From positions 385,418 through 449,417 of the forward strand of contig NZ_FUXL01000001.1 in assembly GCF_900167365.1 (NCBI RefSeq): a DNA stretch of 64,000 bases. The letters are read 5' to 3'. The notes under the pieces are model-generated. The model was given only the letters and a program-made list of their open reading frames with translations, was not told where the DNA came from and searched no databases. A program made the position numbers and the translations under genes. Within the stretch, counting starts at the first letter, position 1, and each line of letters opens with the position of its first letter. This document shows, piece by piece, positions 56,868 through 64,000 of this stretch. Origin of the DNA: Consotaella salsifontis. Lineage in GTDB: Bacteria; Pseudomonadota; Alphaproteobacteria; Rhizobiales; Rhizobiaceae.

Positions 56868-57658
56868 CCCTGCCGTTTCTGGTCGACAGCCACTGCCATC
56901 TCGACTACCCGGACTTCGAGAGCGAGCGGGAAGCCCTGATCGAGCGGGCCGAGGCGGCAGGTGTTCGCCTGATGCTGACAATTTCGACCCGCGTTCGCGA
57001 GTTCGCTAAGCTGGTCGAGCTGACGGAGCGGTTCGACCGTGTCTACGCCAGCGTCGGCACCCATCCGCACAGCGCAGGCGAGGAGCCGGACATCGCTCCC
57101 GAGGAGCTGGCGCGCCTTGCCCGCCATCCGAAGGTGGTCGCGATCGGCGAAGCCGGTCTCGACTATTTCTACGATAAGGCACCGCGCGATGTCCAAAAGG
57201 CCGTCTTCCGCCGGCACATCGCCGCGGCGCGAGAAACGCAGCTGCCGCTGGTGATCCATTCGCGCGATGCGGACGACGATATGGCCGCGATTCTCACGGA
57301 AGAAAGCGGGAAGGGGACCTTCCCCTTCGTTCTTCACTGCTTCTCCTCGGGACGCGCGCTCGCCGAAGCGGGTCTCGCGCTCGGCGGCACCATTTCGTTT
57401 TCCGGCATTTTGACGTTCAAGCGTTCGGAAGAGCTGCGCCAGATCGCCGCCGACATTCCAATGGACCGGCTTCTGGTCGAGACGGACGCCCCTTATCTCG
57501 CGCCGTTGCCTTACCGCGGCAAACGCAACGAACCGGCCTATACTCGCCATACGGCGGAGGTGCTGGCCGAGGTGAAAGGCGTTTCGTACGAGGTGATTGC
57601 AGAAACAACCTCGAACAACTTTTTTCGTCTGTTCTCCAAGGTGCCGGACCCGAGGTGA
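56864..57658 (+). CDS. tatD: TatD family metal-dependent deoxyribonuclease
   Basis: This 264-residue TIM-barrel hydrolase shows the metal-binding [44 protein letters not shown] and [10 protein letters not shown], and the closing [14 protein letters not shown]. TatD proteins are 3'-5' exonucleases in DNA and RNA quality control. It is coupled to metG and to the following hydrolase gene by overlapping stop and start codons (ATGA and GTGA). Confidence 0.95.
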   Translation: MTLPFLVDSHCHLDYPDFESEREALIERAEAAGVRLMLTISTRVREFAKLVELTERFDRVYASVGTHPHSAGEEPDIAPEELARLARHPKVVAIGEAGLDYFYDKAPRDVQKAVFRRHIAAARETQLPLVIHSRDADDDMAAILTEESGKGTFPFVLHCFSSGRALAEAGLALGGTISFSGILTFKRSEELRQIAADIPMDRLLVETDAPYLAPLPYRGKRNEPAYTRHTAEVLAEVKGVSYEVIAETTSNNFFRLFSKVPDPR

Positions 57659-58503
57659 CGGAGGAAGTGTCCAGGACCGCCCGCGGCGAAGGGCAAAGGC
57701 TCGTCATTCTCGGCTGTTCGTCGTCGCCGGGCGTACCGCGACCAACCGGCGAATGGGGCGCATGCGACCCTCTCGAACCCAAGAACCGCCGTCTCAGGGC
57801 GGCGGCACTGGTCGAGCGCGTCGGCCCGGACGGCAAAACGTCGGTCGTCATCGATTGCGGGCCCGACTTTCACCAGCAGATGCTGAACGCCGGCGTTTCG
57901 CACCTCGACGCGCTGGTGCTGACCCATGCCCATGCCGATCATATCCACGGCATCGACGATATCCGCAGCTACACGCAGGCGCAGAAAGCCCGTGTTCCGG
58001 TCTATTGCGACACGGCGACGTTCTCCCGTGTGATGCAGGCCTTCGGCTATTGTTTCATGACGCCCGAGGGCAGTCACTATCCGCCGATCGCCGAGCGCAT
58101 ACCGATCGAGCCCGGCCAGCCGTTCACCGTGACCGGCGCCGGCGGACCGATCGAGCTGCTTCCGTTCGAGCAGGTCCACGGCGACATCCGTTCGCTGGGC
58201 TTCCGTATCGGCGACGTTTGCTACTGCAGCGACGTCAGCGATTTCCTCCCGAGCGCCATCGCGGCGATCAGTGGCTGTCGCCATCTCATCATCGACGCGC
58301 TCCAGTACCGGCATCATCCCAGCCATCTTTCCGTCGATGAAGCGCTGCGATGGATCGAGAAACTCGACGTCGGCAGCGCGACGCTGACCCATATGCACAC
58401 GCCGCTCGACTACCAGACTCTCTGCCGCGAGCTGCCGCCGCATGTTCGGCCTGCCTTCGACGGATTGGTCATCGAAATCGATGAGGAAGCGGCACGAAGC
58501 TGA
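57655..58503 (+). CDS. MBL-fold (PhnP-like) hydrolase
   Basis: This 282-residue metallo-beta-lactamase-fold protein shows the metal motif THAHADHIHGIDDIR (histidines at 91 and 93, Asp 95, His 96). It also has EQVHGDIRSLGF, CYCSDVSDF and THMHTPLDY. The first part, ILGCSSSPGVPRPTGEWGAC, matches the group that includes PhnP-like phosphodiesterases. The substrate is unknown. It starts at GTG 57655 and ends the operon that runs from tmk. Confidence 0.92.
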   Translation: MTEEVSRTARGEGQRLVILGCSSSPGVPRPTGEWGACDPLEPKNRRLRAAALVERVGPDGKTSVVIDCGPDFHQQMLNAGVSHLDALVLTHAHADHIHGIDDIRSYTQAQKARVPVYCDTATFSRVMQAFGYCFMTPEGSHYPPIAERIPIEPGQPFTVTGAGGPIELLPFEQVHGDIRSLGFRIGDVCYCSDVSDFLPSAIAAISGCRHLIIDALQYRHHPSHLSVDEALRWIEKLDVGSATLTHMHTPLDYQTLCRELPPHVRPAFDGLVIEIDEEAARS

Positions 58504-59557
58504 TCGCAAGCACGTTCAATCACTCGGATCAGCCCGGAGCAACACCAATTTTGTATGCAACTTCAATGCCTTGCTGTGTTGTCTTGATGCAGTGCGACCA
58601 TCATCCTTGTGTCCGACGCGCGGCGAGCTTGGTCATACGGCCTCCGACGGTCGAATACGGCGGGCGGCATTCAAGGGCGATCGAAGCGTTCAAATAGCTA
58701 GAGATATCAAGGCATTGTACGAACCGGCAATCCAGTGTCGTTGCTGCCTTTTATGTTCCATAATCTATCTTATGCAACTTTGGTGTATTGACCCGTGGCG
58801 CTCGGATGTTGTGGTATAGCGCGGCGCGTAATCCGTCCAATCGGCGCCCGAAGATGACTCGATCGGCGCTGGAAGATTGCGCCCCTCTTCGCAATGCCGA
58901 CTTCGGTTGGTGTGACGCGACAGCTCGCGAGAAGCTCCATTGCCGCTCACCCAACGGAAGCACAGCGACTTGCAAGCTTCCGGCACGGCTTCACCATCGC
59001 CAAGCTAATGGAAGGCATCTTCGTGGCTTGTTGGCTTTGTCCGGGAGTCCGTGATGCCTTTTCGTGGGGCCGCTTTCGACTCCAGGCACTGCGGCAAGCG
59101 CGCGCGAGGCTCGCGCGGCGGCCCCTTCTTGGTGAAACAGCGTACCAGCCGCGCGGCCAAGGGCTTTGGGAGCAACTCCCTCTATCGATCCCAGTCTCCC
59201 TGGTCGGTCAGCGGCAGAACTCTGATGATGGCCGTCTGCTACGCTGCAAGCAGAAGATCACCGCAGCCCACGAGCGAACCTTGCACCGTACCATCGTGCT
59301 GGCCTTCGAGAGATTGCGTCGAATCTCAAGCAATCGTGAGCAACCGCTAATGGCGTCTCCGCAGGCGTTTGCACCTGACTGCCCGAAGCCCCGTACATAG
59401 CGGCGTCCGCCAGGATCGCTGGGCAATCAGCGCCAACCAGCATGATGACTGGCACCCACACTCTGCAACTGTGCTATTGCCGCAAGCCTTGATGACCCGC
59501 CTTGACAGCGAAAATGCGAATTTATACGTATCAGTAATTCGTATAAGTTGGACAGCC
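58504..59557. other. Gene-poor, apparently decayed region
   Basis: About 1050 bases without a convincing gene. An inverted repeat CATAA...TTATG lies at 58759-58774, followed by a TTGACC box near 58787, as if a regulated promoter had lost its gene. Frames between 58790 and 59400 overlap in several phases and carry no known motif. The last 40 bases hold the probable LacI operator. Confidence 0.5.
59522..59546 (+). promoter_or_regulatory. Probable operator of the LacI-type regulator
   Basis: TTATACG (59522-59528) and its inverse CGTATAA (59540-59546) form a perfect 7-bp inverted repeat with an 11-base spacer, 11 bases before the LacI-type gene. The assignment as an autoregulatory or shared operator is inferred from symmetry and position. 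Confidence 0.55.
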
Positions 59558-60562
59558 ATGCGAACTCGCCCCACTCAGAAAGATGTCGCGATCAAGGCCG
59601 GAGTTTCACAGGCCGCTGTCTCTATGGTGTTGAGCGGGACCAGCACGCCTGCCATTTCAGCAGACACCGTGCGGCGGATCCATGCGGTCGCGAAAGAGCT
59701 TGGCTATGCGCCGAACCGCTTCGCTCAGGCCCTGAAAACGCGGCGGACGCTGACCATCGCCTGCATCGTTCCAGACATCACAAACCCGTTTTACCCGAGC
59801 CTGGTGCGCGGCGTGCAGGCTATCGCGCAGGACCACGATTACGACGTCATCACGGTCAATACGGATGGACTGGAGGAACGGGAGCGCCACTTTTTGCGCT
59901 GGGCTCGCGAGGGACGGGTCGACGGTCTCGTTGGAGTGTTCTTTAACCTGCGAGCTCAGGATTTCTCCGAAGCTTTGGATGCGGGTATTCCCGTGGTGCG
60001 CATCGAATCGTCCAAGAAGGCCGGTGGCCCAATTGCGATCGACGACATCTTCATCGACAGCAAGGCCGCCAGCATTTCGGTCGTGAACTACCTGATGGAG
60101 GCTGGACACCGCCGCATCGCGATGATTGCTGGCTCCGGTGGACCGCAACGCGTTCGCGTCGAGGCCTATCTTGAGCGTCTGTCGCAGGCCGGTCTTCCTT
60201 CGCTCGTCGTCGTCGACGAAGCCTTCAGCGAGAGCGGCGGATATCGTGCTGCTGAGCGGATACTCGTCAGCGACTTCGAACCGACCGCCATCTTCGCAGC
60301 GAATGATCTGATGGCAATCGGCGTCATGCAGGCGCTGCGGCAGCACGGCCTGAATGTTCCTGGTGACGTCGCCGTCGTCGGTTTCGACGACATTCCGCCG
60401 GCGAGCCTCGTCTCGCCAGCCCTGAGTACTGTCTCTCAATTCCAGGACAAACTCGGCGAAAAGGCTGCGGCGATCCTCCTTGAACGCCTCAGCGGAGACA
60501 GGCAGGGCGCTGGAGTGGCGCATGAAATGCCGTACCAGCTCATCAAGAGAGAGTCGGTCTAG
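59558..60562 (+). CDS. LacI family transcriptional regulator
   Basis: This 334-residue regulator begins with the LacI DNA-binding domain (MRTRPTQKDVAIKAGVSQAA and VSMVLSGTST). The hinge region GYAPNRFAQALKTRRT and a periplasmic-binding-protein-like sensor follow (IACIVPDITNPFYPSLVRGV; AIFAANDLMAIGVMQALRQH). It lies 33 bases upstream of the sugar ABC transporter genes and most likely represses them in the absence of the sugar. Confidence 0.93.
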   Translation: MRTRPTQKDVAIKAGVSQAAVSMVLSGTSTPAISADTVRRIHAVAKELGYAPNRFAQALKTRRTLTIACIVPDITNPFYPSLVRGVQAIAQDHDYDVITVNTDGLEERERHFLRWAREGRVDGLVGVFFNLRAQDFSEALDAGIPVVRIESSKKAGGPIAIDDIFIDSKAASISVVNYLMEAGHRRIAMIAGSGGPQRVRVEAYLERLSQAGLPSLVVVDEAFSESGGYRAAERILVSDFEPTAIFAANDLMAIGVMQALRQHGLNVPGDVAVVGFDDIPPASLVSPALSTVSQFQDKLGEKAAAILLERLSGDRQGAGVAHEMPYQLIKRESV

Positions 60563-60595
60563 GCGATCATTCTTTTTGATTTTCGGAGGAGATTC

Positions 60596-61801
60596 ATGAA
60601 CAGACGCATTTTCCTTTCGGTTGGGCTCGGCCTGATGGCAAGCACCGCCCTGCCCTTCGCGGCGATCGCGCAGACCCCGGTGACTTGGTGGTACGAATCC
60701 GCAAACCCTGAGCAGCAGCGCGCCATCACCCAGGGCATCATCGATCCGTTCAACGCGAGCCAGTCGGACTATCAGCTAACGATCGACTATCGCGGCAGCG
60801 AGCTCGACAAGCAGATGCGCGTCGCGCTGTTGTCGGGCAACGGGCCCGATATCGTGTATTCGGCCGGCCCATCCTACGTCGCACCGATGGCCCGGGCGGG
60901 ACAGCTCATGCCGCTCGACGATTATGCCAAGCAGTTCGGTTGGCAGGATCGGATACTGCCCGTCTTCCTCGAGATGGGCAAATACGAGGGCAAGCTCTAC
61001 GCGCTCCCCAAGACCTACGAGACGCTCGGCCTGTTTTACAACAAGACCCTGTTCAAGGAGCATGGCTGGGAGGTGCCGACGACGATCGCGGAGCTCGAAG
61101 CCGTCTCCGACGCCATGCTGGCCGAGAACATTGTGCCGTTCGCCTCCGGAAACGCCAACTGGCGTCCGGCCAACGAGCACTATGTCTCGCTGGTGCTCAA
61201 CTCTATCGCCGGCCCGGACAACGTCTACAAGGCTCTCAAGGGGGAGATGCCATGGACAGCCGAGCCCTTCGTCAAGGCCATCACCAAGCTGAACGATTGG
61301 TGGCAGAAGGGCTACTTCGGACCGAACTACTTCTCGCTCTCCGACGAGCAGGCCTTCGCCCAGATGGCATCGGGTCAGGCGGGCATGATGCCGACCGGAA
61401 CATGGCAGTTCCAGCGGATCAACACCTACTTCCCGCAGAACAACGCAGAGGCCGGCTTCGTCGGGTTCCCGAGCGCCGATGACATTGGCGACCCGGTTTA
61501 CGCGCTGGGTGTCGGATCCACCTTCTCGATCGCCGCCGATGCGAACAACCCCGATGGCGCGGCTGCTGCGATCAACTACATTTTTTCCGATGATGCCTAT
61601 GCCAAGATGAATGAGCTCTGGCAGGGCGAATGGAATATGCCGATCGCAGACTTGGCCAGCATAGAGGTGAAGAACGTCCAGCCGCTCTACACCGATACGA
61701 TGAAGGGCCTGGCAACCTCGGTCGCCAACAACCACTACGGCTATACGACCTGGACCTTCCTGCCGCCGGCAACCGACGCCTTCCTCGTCAACGGTATCTA
61801 G
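60596..61801 (+). CDS. Sugar ABC transporter substrate-binding protein, shortened by an amber codon
   Basis: This periplasmic binding protein (family 1 solute-binding fold) has a signal peptide (MNRRIFLSVGLGLMASTALP, cleaved near AIAQ) and 401 residues to a TAG at 61799-61801. The same frame continues for 35 codons after the TAG (EVWLGRRSIDDYLAELDRTF and KQELEEGKVPAIPAR) to a TGA at 61909. That continuation is a normal C-terminus for this family. The gene therefore carries a nonsense codon near its end. GGAGGAG precedes the ATG. The shortened protein may still bind sugar; this cannot be settled here. Confidence 0.88.
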   Translation: MNRRIFLSVGLGLMASTALPFAAIAQTPVTWWYESANPEQQRAITQGIIDPFNASQSDYQLTIDYRGSELDKQMRVALLSGNGPDIVYSAGPSYVAPMARAGQLMPLDDYAKQFGWQDRILPVFLEMGKYEGKLYALPKTYETLGLFYNKTLFKEHGWEVPTTIAELEAVSDAMLAENIVPFASGNANWRPANEHYVSLVLNSIAGPDNVYKALKGEMPWTAEPFVKAITKLNDWWQKGYFGPNYFSLSDEQAFAQMASGQAGMMPTGTWQFQRINTYFPQNNAEAGFVGFPSADDIGDPVYALGVGSTFSIAADANNPDGAAAAINYIFSDDAYAKMNELWQGEWNMPIADLASIEVKNVQPLYTDTMKGLATSVANNHYGYTTWTFLPPATDAFLVNGI

Positions 61802-61964
61802 GAGGTTTGGCTCGGCCGCCGCTCGATCGATGATTACCTCGCGGAGCTGGACCGGACTTTCAAGCAGGAATTGGAAGAGGGCAAGGTTCCCGCCATTCCC
61901 GCGCGCTGAGGCGAACCGGAGGACGGAACGGTGGGATCTGCCGTTCCGTTCGCGAAGGAGTAGC

Positions 61965-62810
61965 ATGCACAAGCTCTATGTCGTTCCGACGTTGATCATC
62001 AACGCCGTCATCATCCTCGTGCCCGCGCTGCTGACCATGGCGTTGGCCTTCTTCCGCTGGGACGGGATCACCACCCCGGCGTTCGTCGGGCTGCAGAACT
62101 TCCAAGCGCTTTGGGTTGATCATGTCTTCTGGACGGCGCTCGGCAACAACCTGATCTGGACTGCTATTTTTCTCGTCGTGCCGATCGCCATCGGCCTGGT
62201 GGCGGCGACCATGCTGCTCGTGGTCCGCCGCGGCAGCATGGTCTTCCAAGTCATCTACTTCCTTCCCATGGTCATCGCGACGGCGATCCTGGCGCGCGTC
62301 TGGCAGGGCATGATCTACAGCCCCGTCTCCGGCGTCAACGGCCTGCTGCAGCGGACGGGATTCCAGACGCTCGACCCCCTCACCCAGCCTTCCACCGCGC
62401 TTTTTGGCATTGCCACCGTGGACCTGTGGCACTGGTGGGGCTTTCTCTGCGTCATCTTCTTCGCGGCGCTCCGCCAGGTTCCCCATGAGCAGATCGAGGC
62501 CGCGCGGATCGAAGGTGCCAGCTTCTGGCAGATGATGCGGTACGTGCTTCTGCCTGGCATCCGCCCGACGATCACGCTGATGATGATCATGACGGTGATC
62601 TGGTCGTTCCTGGTCTTCGACTTTGTCTACATCCTCACCCAGGGGGGGCCTGCCTTTTCGAGCGAGGTGCTGTCGACGCTCGCCTATCGCAGCGCTTTCT
62701 ACGACCTTGCCGTTGGCAAAGCGGCCGCGGTCTCGATCGTCATCAGCCTGTTCGGTCTGGCGGCCACGGCTGTCTACATCCGAGCTCAGGCCAAGGAGTT
62801 CCAGCAATGA
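61965..62810 (+). CDS. Sugar ABC transporter permease (MalF-like)
   Basis: This 281-residue permease has six membrane segments and the cytoplasmic loop motif EAARIEGASFWQMMRYVLLP that docks the ATPase. It starts MHKLYVVPTLIINAVIILVP behind a perfect GAAGGAG ribosome site. It overlaps the second permease by 4 bases. With that partner it forms the channel of a carbohydrate importer of the CUT1 type. Confidence 0.93.
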   Translation: MHKLYVVPTLIINAVIILVPALLTMALAFFRWDGITTPAFVGLQNFQALWVDHVFWTALGNNLIWTAIFLVVPIAIGLVAATMLLVVRRGSMVFQVIYFLPMVIATAILARVWQGMIYSPVSGVNGLLQRTGFQTLDPLTQPSTALFGIATVDLWHWWGFLCVIFFAALRQVPHEQIEAARIEGASFWQMMRYVLLPGIRPTITLMMIMTVIWSFLVFDFVYILTQGGPAFSSEVLSTLAYRSAFYDLAVGKAAAVSIVISLFGLAATAVYIRAQAKEFQQ

Positions 62811-63640
62811 GGCTCGTCGAAAGCAAGGTCACGCTGTATCTCACCTACACTGCGCTCGCGATCCTGCTGGCGATCACCCTGTTCCCGATCGCGCTCCTGG
62901 TGCTCAACGCTTTGAAGCCCGCCGCGCAGATCGTCCAGAATCCCCTGACGCTGCCTGACACCATCCGTTGGGACAACTTCACCCGCGCCTGGCAGGATGC
63001 CCGCTTCGGCCGCACGATGTTGAACTCCGCCATGCTGGCTGCCTCGACCATCGTCCTGGTCTGCACCACGGGTTCGCTGACGGCCTACGTGTTGGCGCGG
63101 CGCAAAATCAAGTCCTGGAAGATTATCACCTTCTACCTGCTCGGCACCACCACGGCACCGATCCAGCTGTTTCTGTTCCCGCTCTATTTCGGCTTTGCCA
63201 AGCTGGGACTCATCAACAACATCCTCGCGGTTTCGCTGATCTACACCGCCCTCTACTCCCCCTTCGCGATCATGCTGCTCAGGACCTATTTCCTCGCCGT
63301 TCCCAAGGAACTGGAGGAATCGGCCCTGATCGACGGCGCGAGCCATTGGCAGGTCTTCACCAAGGTCATGCTGCCTATCGTCTCGCCCGGCATCCTGACC
63401 GTCGCGTTGATCATCGGGCTCTATTCGTGGAACGAGTTCCTCATCGCCACGACCTTCCTGCAAAAGGCGGACCGCGTCACCGCAGTCGTCTCCGTCTTCC
63501 TTCTGTCAGGCCAGTACACGGCAGACTGGGAGGAGATCATGGCTGCGGCGCTGATCATCGTGCTGCCCATCGTGGTGCTGTTCGTCCTCCTGCAACGGCG
63601 CTTCATCGAAGGCATGGCCGGGGGCGCGGTCAAAGGCTGA
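62807..63640 (+). CDS. Sugar ABC transporter permease (MalG-like)
   Basis: This 277-residue permease has six membrane segments and the docking motif EESALIDGASHWQVFTKVML. Its N-terminal segment TYTALAILLAITLFPIALLV and the W-rich PDTIRWDNFTRAW region fit the MalG group. It ends the visible operon. No ATPase gene follows before the IS630 element, so the ATPase must lie elsewhere or be shared with other importers. Confidence 0.93.
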   Translation: MRLVESKVTLYLTYTALAILLAITLFPIALLVLNALKPAAQIVQNPLTLPDTIRWDNFTRAWQDARFGRTMLNSAMLAASTIVLVCTTGSLTAYVLARRKIKSWKIITFYLLGTTTAPIQLFLFPLYFGFAKLGLINNILAVSLIYTALYSPFAIMLLRTYFLAVPKELEESALIDGASHWQVFTKVMLPIVSPGILTVALIIGLYSWNEFLIATTFLQKADRVTAVVSVFLLSGQYTADWEEIMAAALIIVLPIVVLFVLLQRRFIEGMAGGAVKG

Positions 63641-63670
63641 AATGGCATCCTTCCTTTCTCAGAGGTTCTA

Positions 63671-64000
63671 GAGCGGGATGAGATTAGGATCGTCCATATC
63701 CTGAGTTGACGAGGTAGTTGCTGCATTCGTCGGCGGAGATGGTGGAGAGGATCTGGCCGATGGCGGAGCAGACGGCGTCTCTGGTGCGCTGGCCGGCTTT
63801 GCGCAGCAGGTGCTTCAGCTTGGCGAAGAGCTGCTCGATGGGATTGAGGTCGGGGGAGTATTTGGGCAGGAACAAGAGCTTGGCGCCGGCGGCGCGGATC
63901 GCCCGGCGCACCGCCTTGCCCTTGTGGCTGCCGAGATTGTCCATGATGACGATATCGCCGGGCTTCAGCGTCGGCACCAGCACCTGCTCGACGTAGAGCC
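63671..64000 (-). mobile_element. IS630-family insertion element (left end and part)
   Basis: A TA dinucleotide at 63669-63670 is followed by GAGCGGGATGAGATTAGG, a plausible IS630 terminal repeat, and then by transposase coding sequence. IS630 elements duplicate TA on insertion. The other end lies beyond the window. Confidence 0.75.
63684..64000 (-). CDS. IS630-family transposase, C-terminal part (cut by window edge)
   Basis: About 105 C-terminal residues are seen: [40 protein letters not shown] and [20 protein letters not shown], with the DDE domain's D and E in [10 protein letters not shown] and SPDLNPIEQ. The start lies outside the window. It is convergent with the sugar permease operon. 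Confidence 0.93.
   Translation of the reverse strand, partial: LYVEQVLVPTLKPGDIVIMDNLGSHKGKAVRRAIRAAGAKLLFLPKYSPDLNPIEQLFAKLKHLLRKAGQRTRDAVCSAIGQILSTISADECSNYLVNSGYGRS

Noticed and set aside
58790..59400. Several overlapping frames of 60-170 codons
   Set aside because: They compete in different phases, lack ribosome sites and match no family known to me.

Overview
The window looks like chromosomal DNA of an alphaproteobacterium of the order Hyphomicrobiales (Rhizobiales). The evidence is the high GC content, the conserved gene runs uvrA/ssb/marC/gyrA/coaD/ppi/ppi/queA/tgt and rlpA/dac/tmk/holB/metG/tatD, a GAAC-N7-GAAC LexA box between uvrA and ssb, a RirA-type iron box, and Ti-plasmid-like traA/traC/traD genes. 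The genus cannot be fixed from the sequence alone. No rRNA operon or CRISPR array was seen.

Layout. 1-15.3 kb is core genome: the 5' part of glnA with glnB (nitrogen control), NAD(P)HX repair, a DUF72 protein, uvrA and ssb, a MarC membrane protein, gyrA, coaD, an exported and a cytoplasmic cyclophilin in tandem, and the queuosine genes queA and tgt. 15.3-27.8 kb holds smaller modules: an HxlR regulator with a divergent flavin reductase, a five-gene ferric-siderophore uptake operon on the minus strand (TonB receptor, Tat-exported binding protein, two permeases, ATPase), a GTP-type PEP carboxykinase, and an AraC regulator divergent from an SDR dehydrogenase.

28.0-34.7 kb is an integrative mobilizable element next to a tRNA-Ser(UGA): serine integrase, hicAB toxin-antitoxin, an AlpA-like regulator, the MobQ-type relaxase/helicase traA, an oriT with a recognisable hairpin and nic sequence, then traC and traD. 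It has no type IV secretion genes, so it would need a helper. 35-41.6 kb carries a two-component system, small exported proteins, a broken desaturase and a DevBCA-like exporter. An IS1380 element and two more exported-protein genes follow.

44.4-50.3 kb is a nested mobile structure. An IS66-family element has its tnpB split by a 3.4-kb cassette holding a DUF5372 gene, a helix-turn-helix gene with an A8 slippage site leading into a -1 frame ORF, and a 699-residue serine recombinase. Removing the cassette at a shared TT restores a full-length tnpB frame, so both boundaries are known to the base. This is the most interesting object in the window.

51-58.5 kb returns to core genes (rlpA, a D,D-carboxypeptidase relative with altered motifs, tmk, holB, metG, tatD, an MBL-fold hydrolase). 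After about 1 kb of apparently decayed DNA comes a LacI-regulated sugar ABC transporter operon. Its binding-protein gene has an in-frame amber codon 35 codons before the natural end. The window closes in an IS630-family transposase directly behind the second permease.
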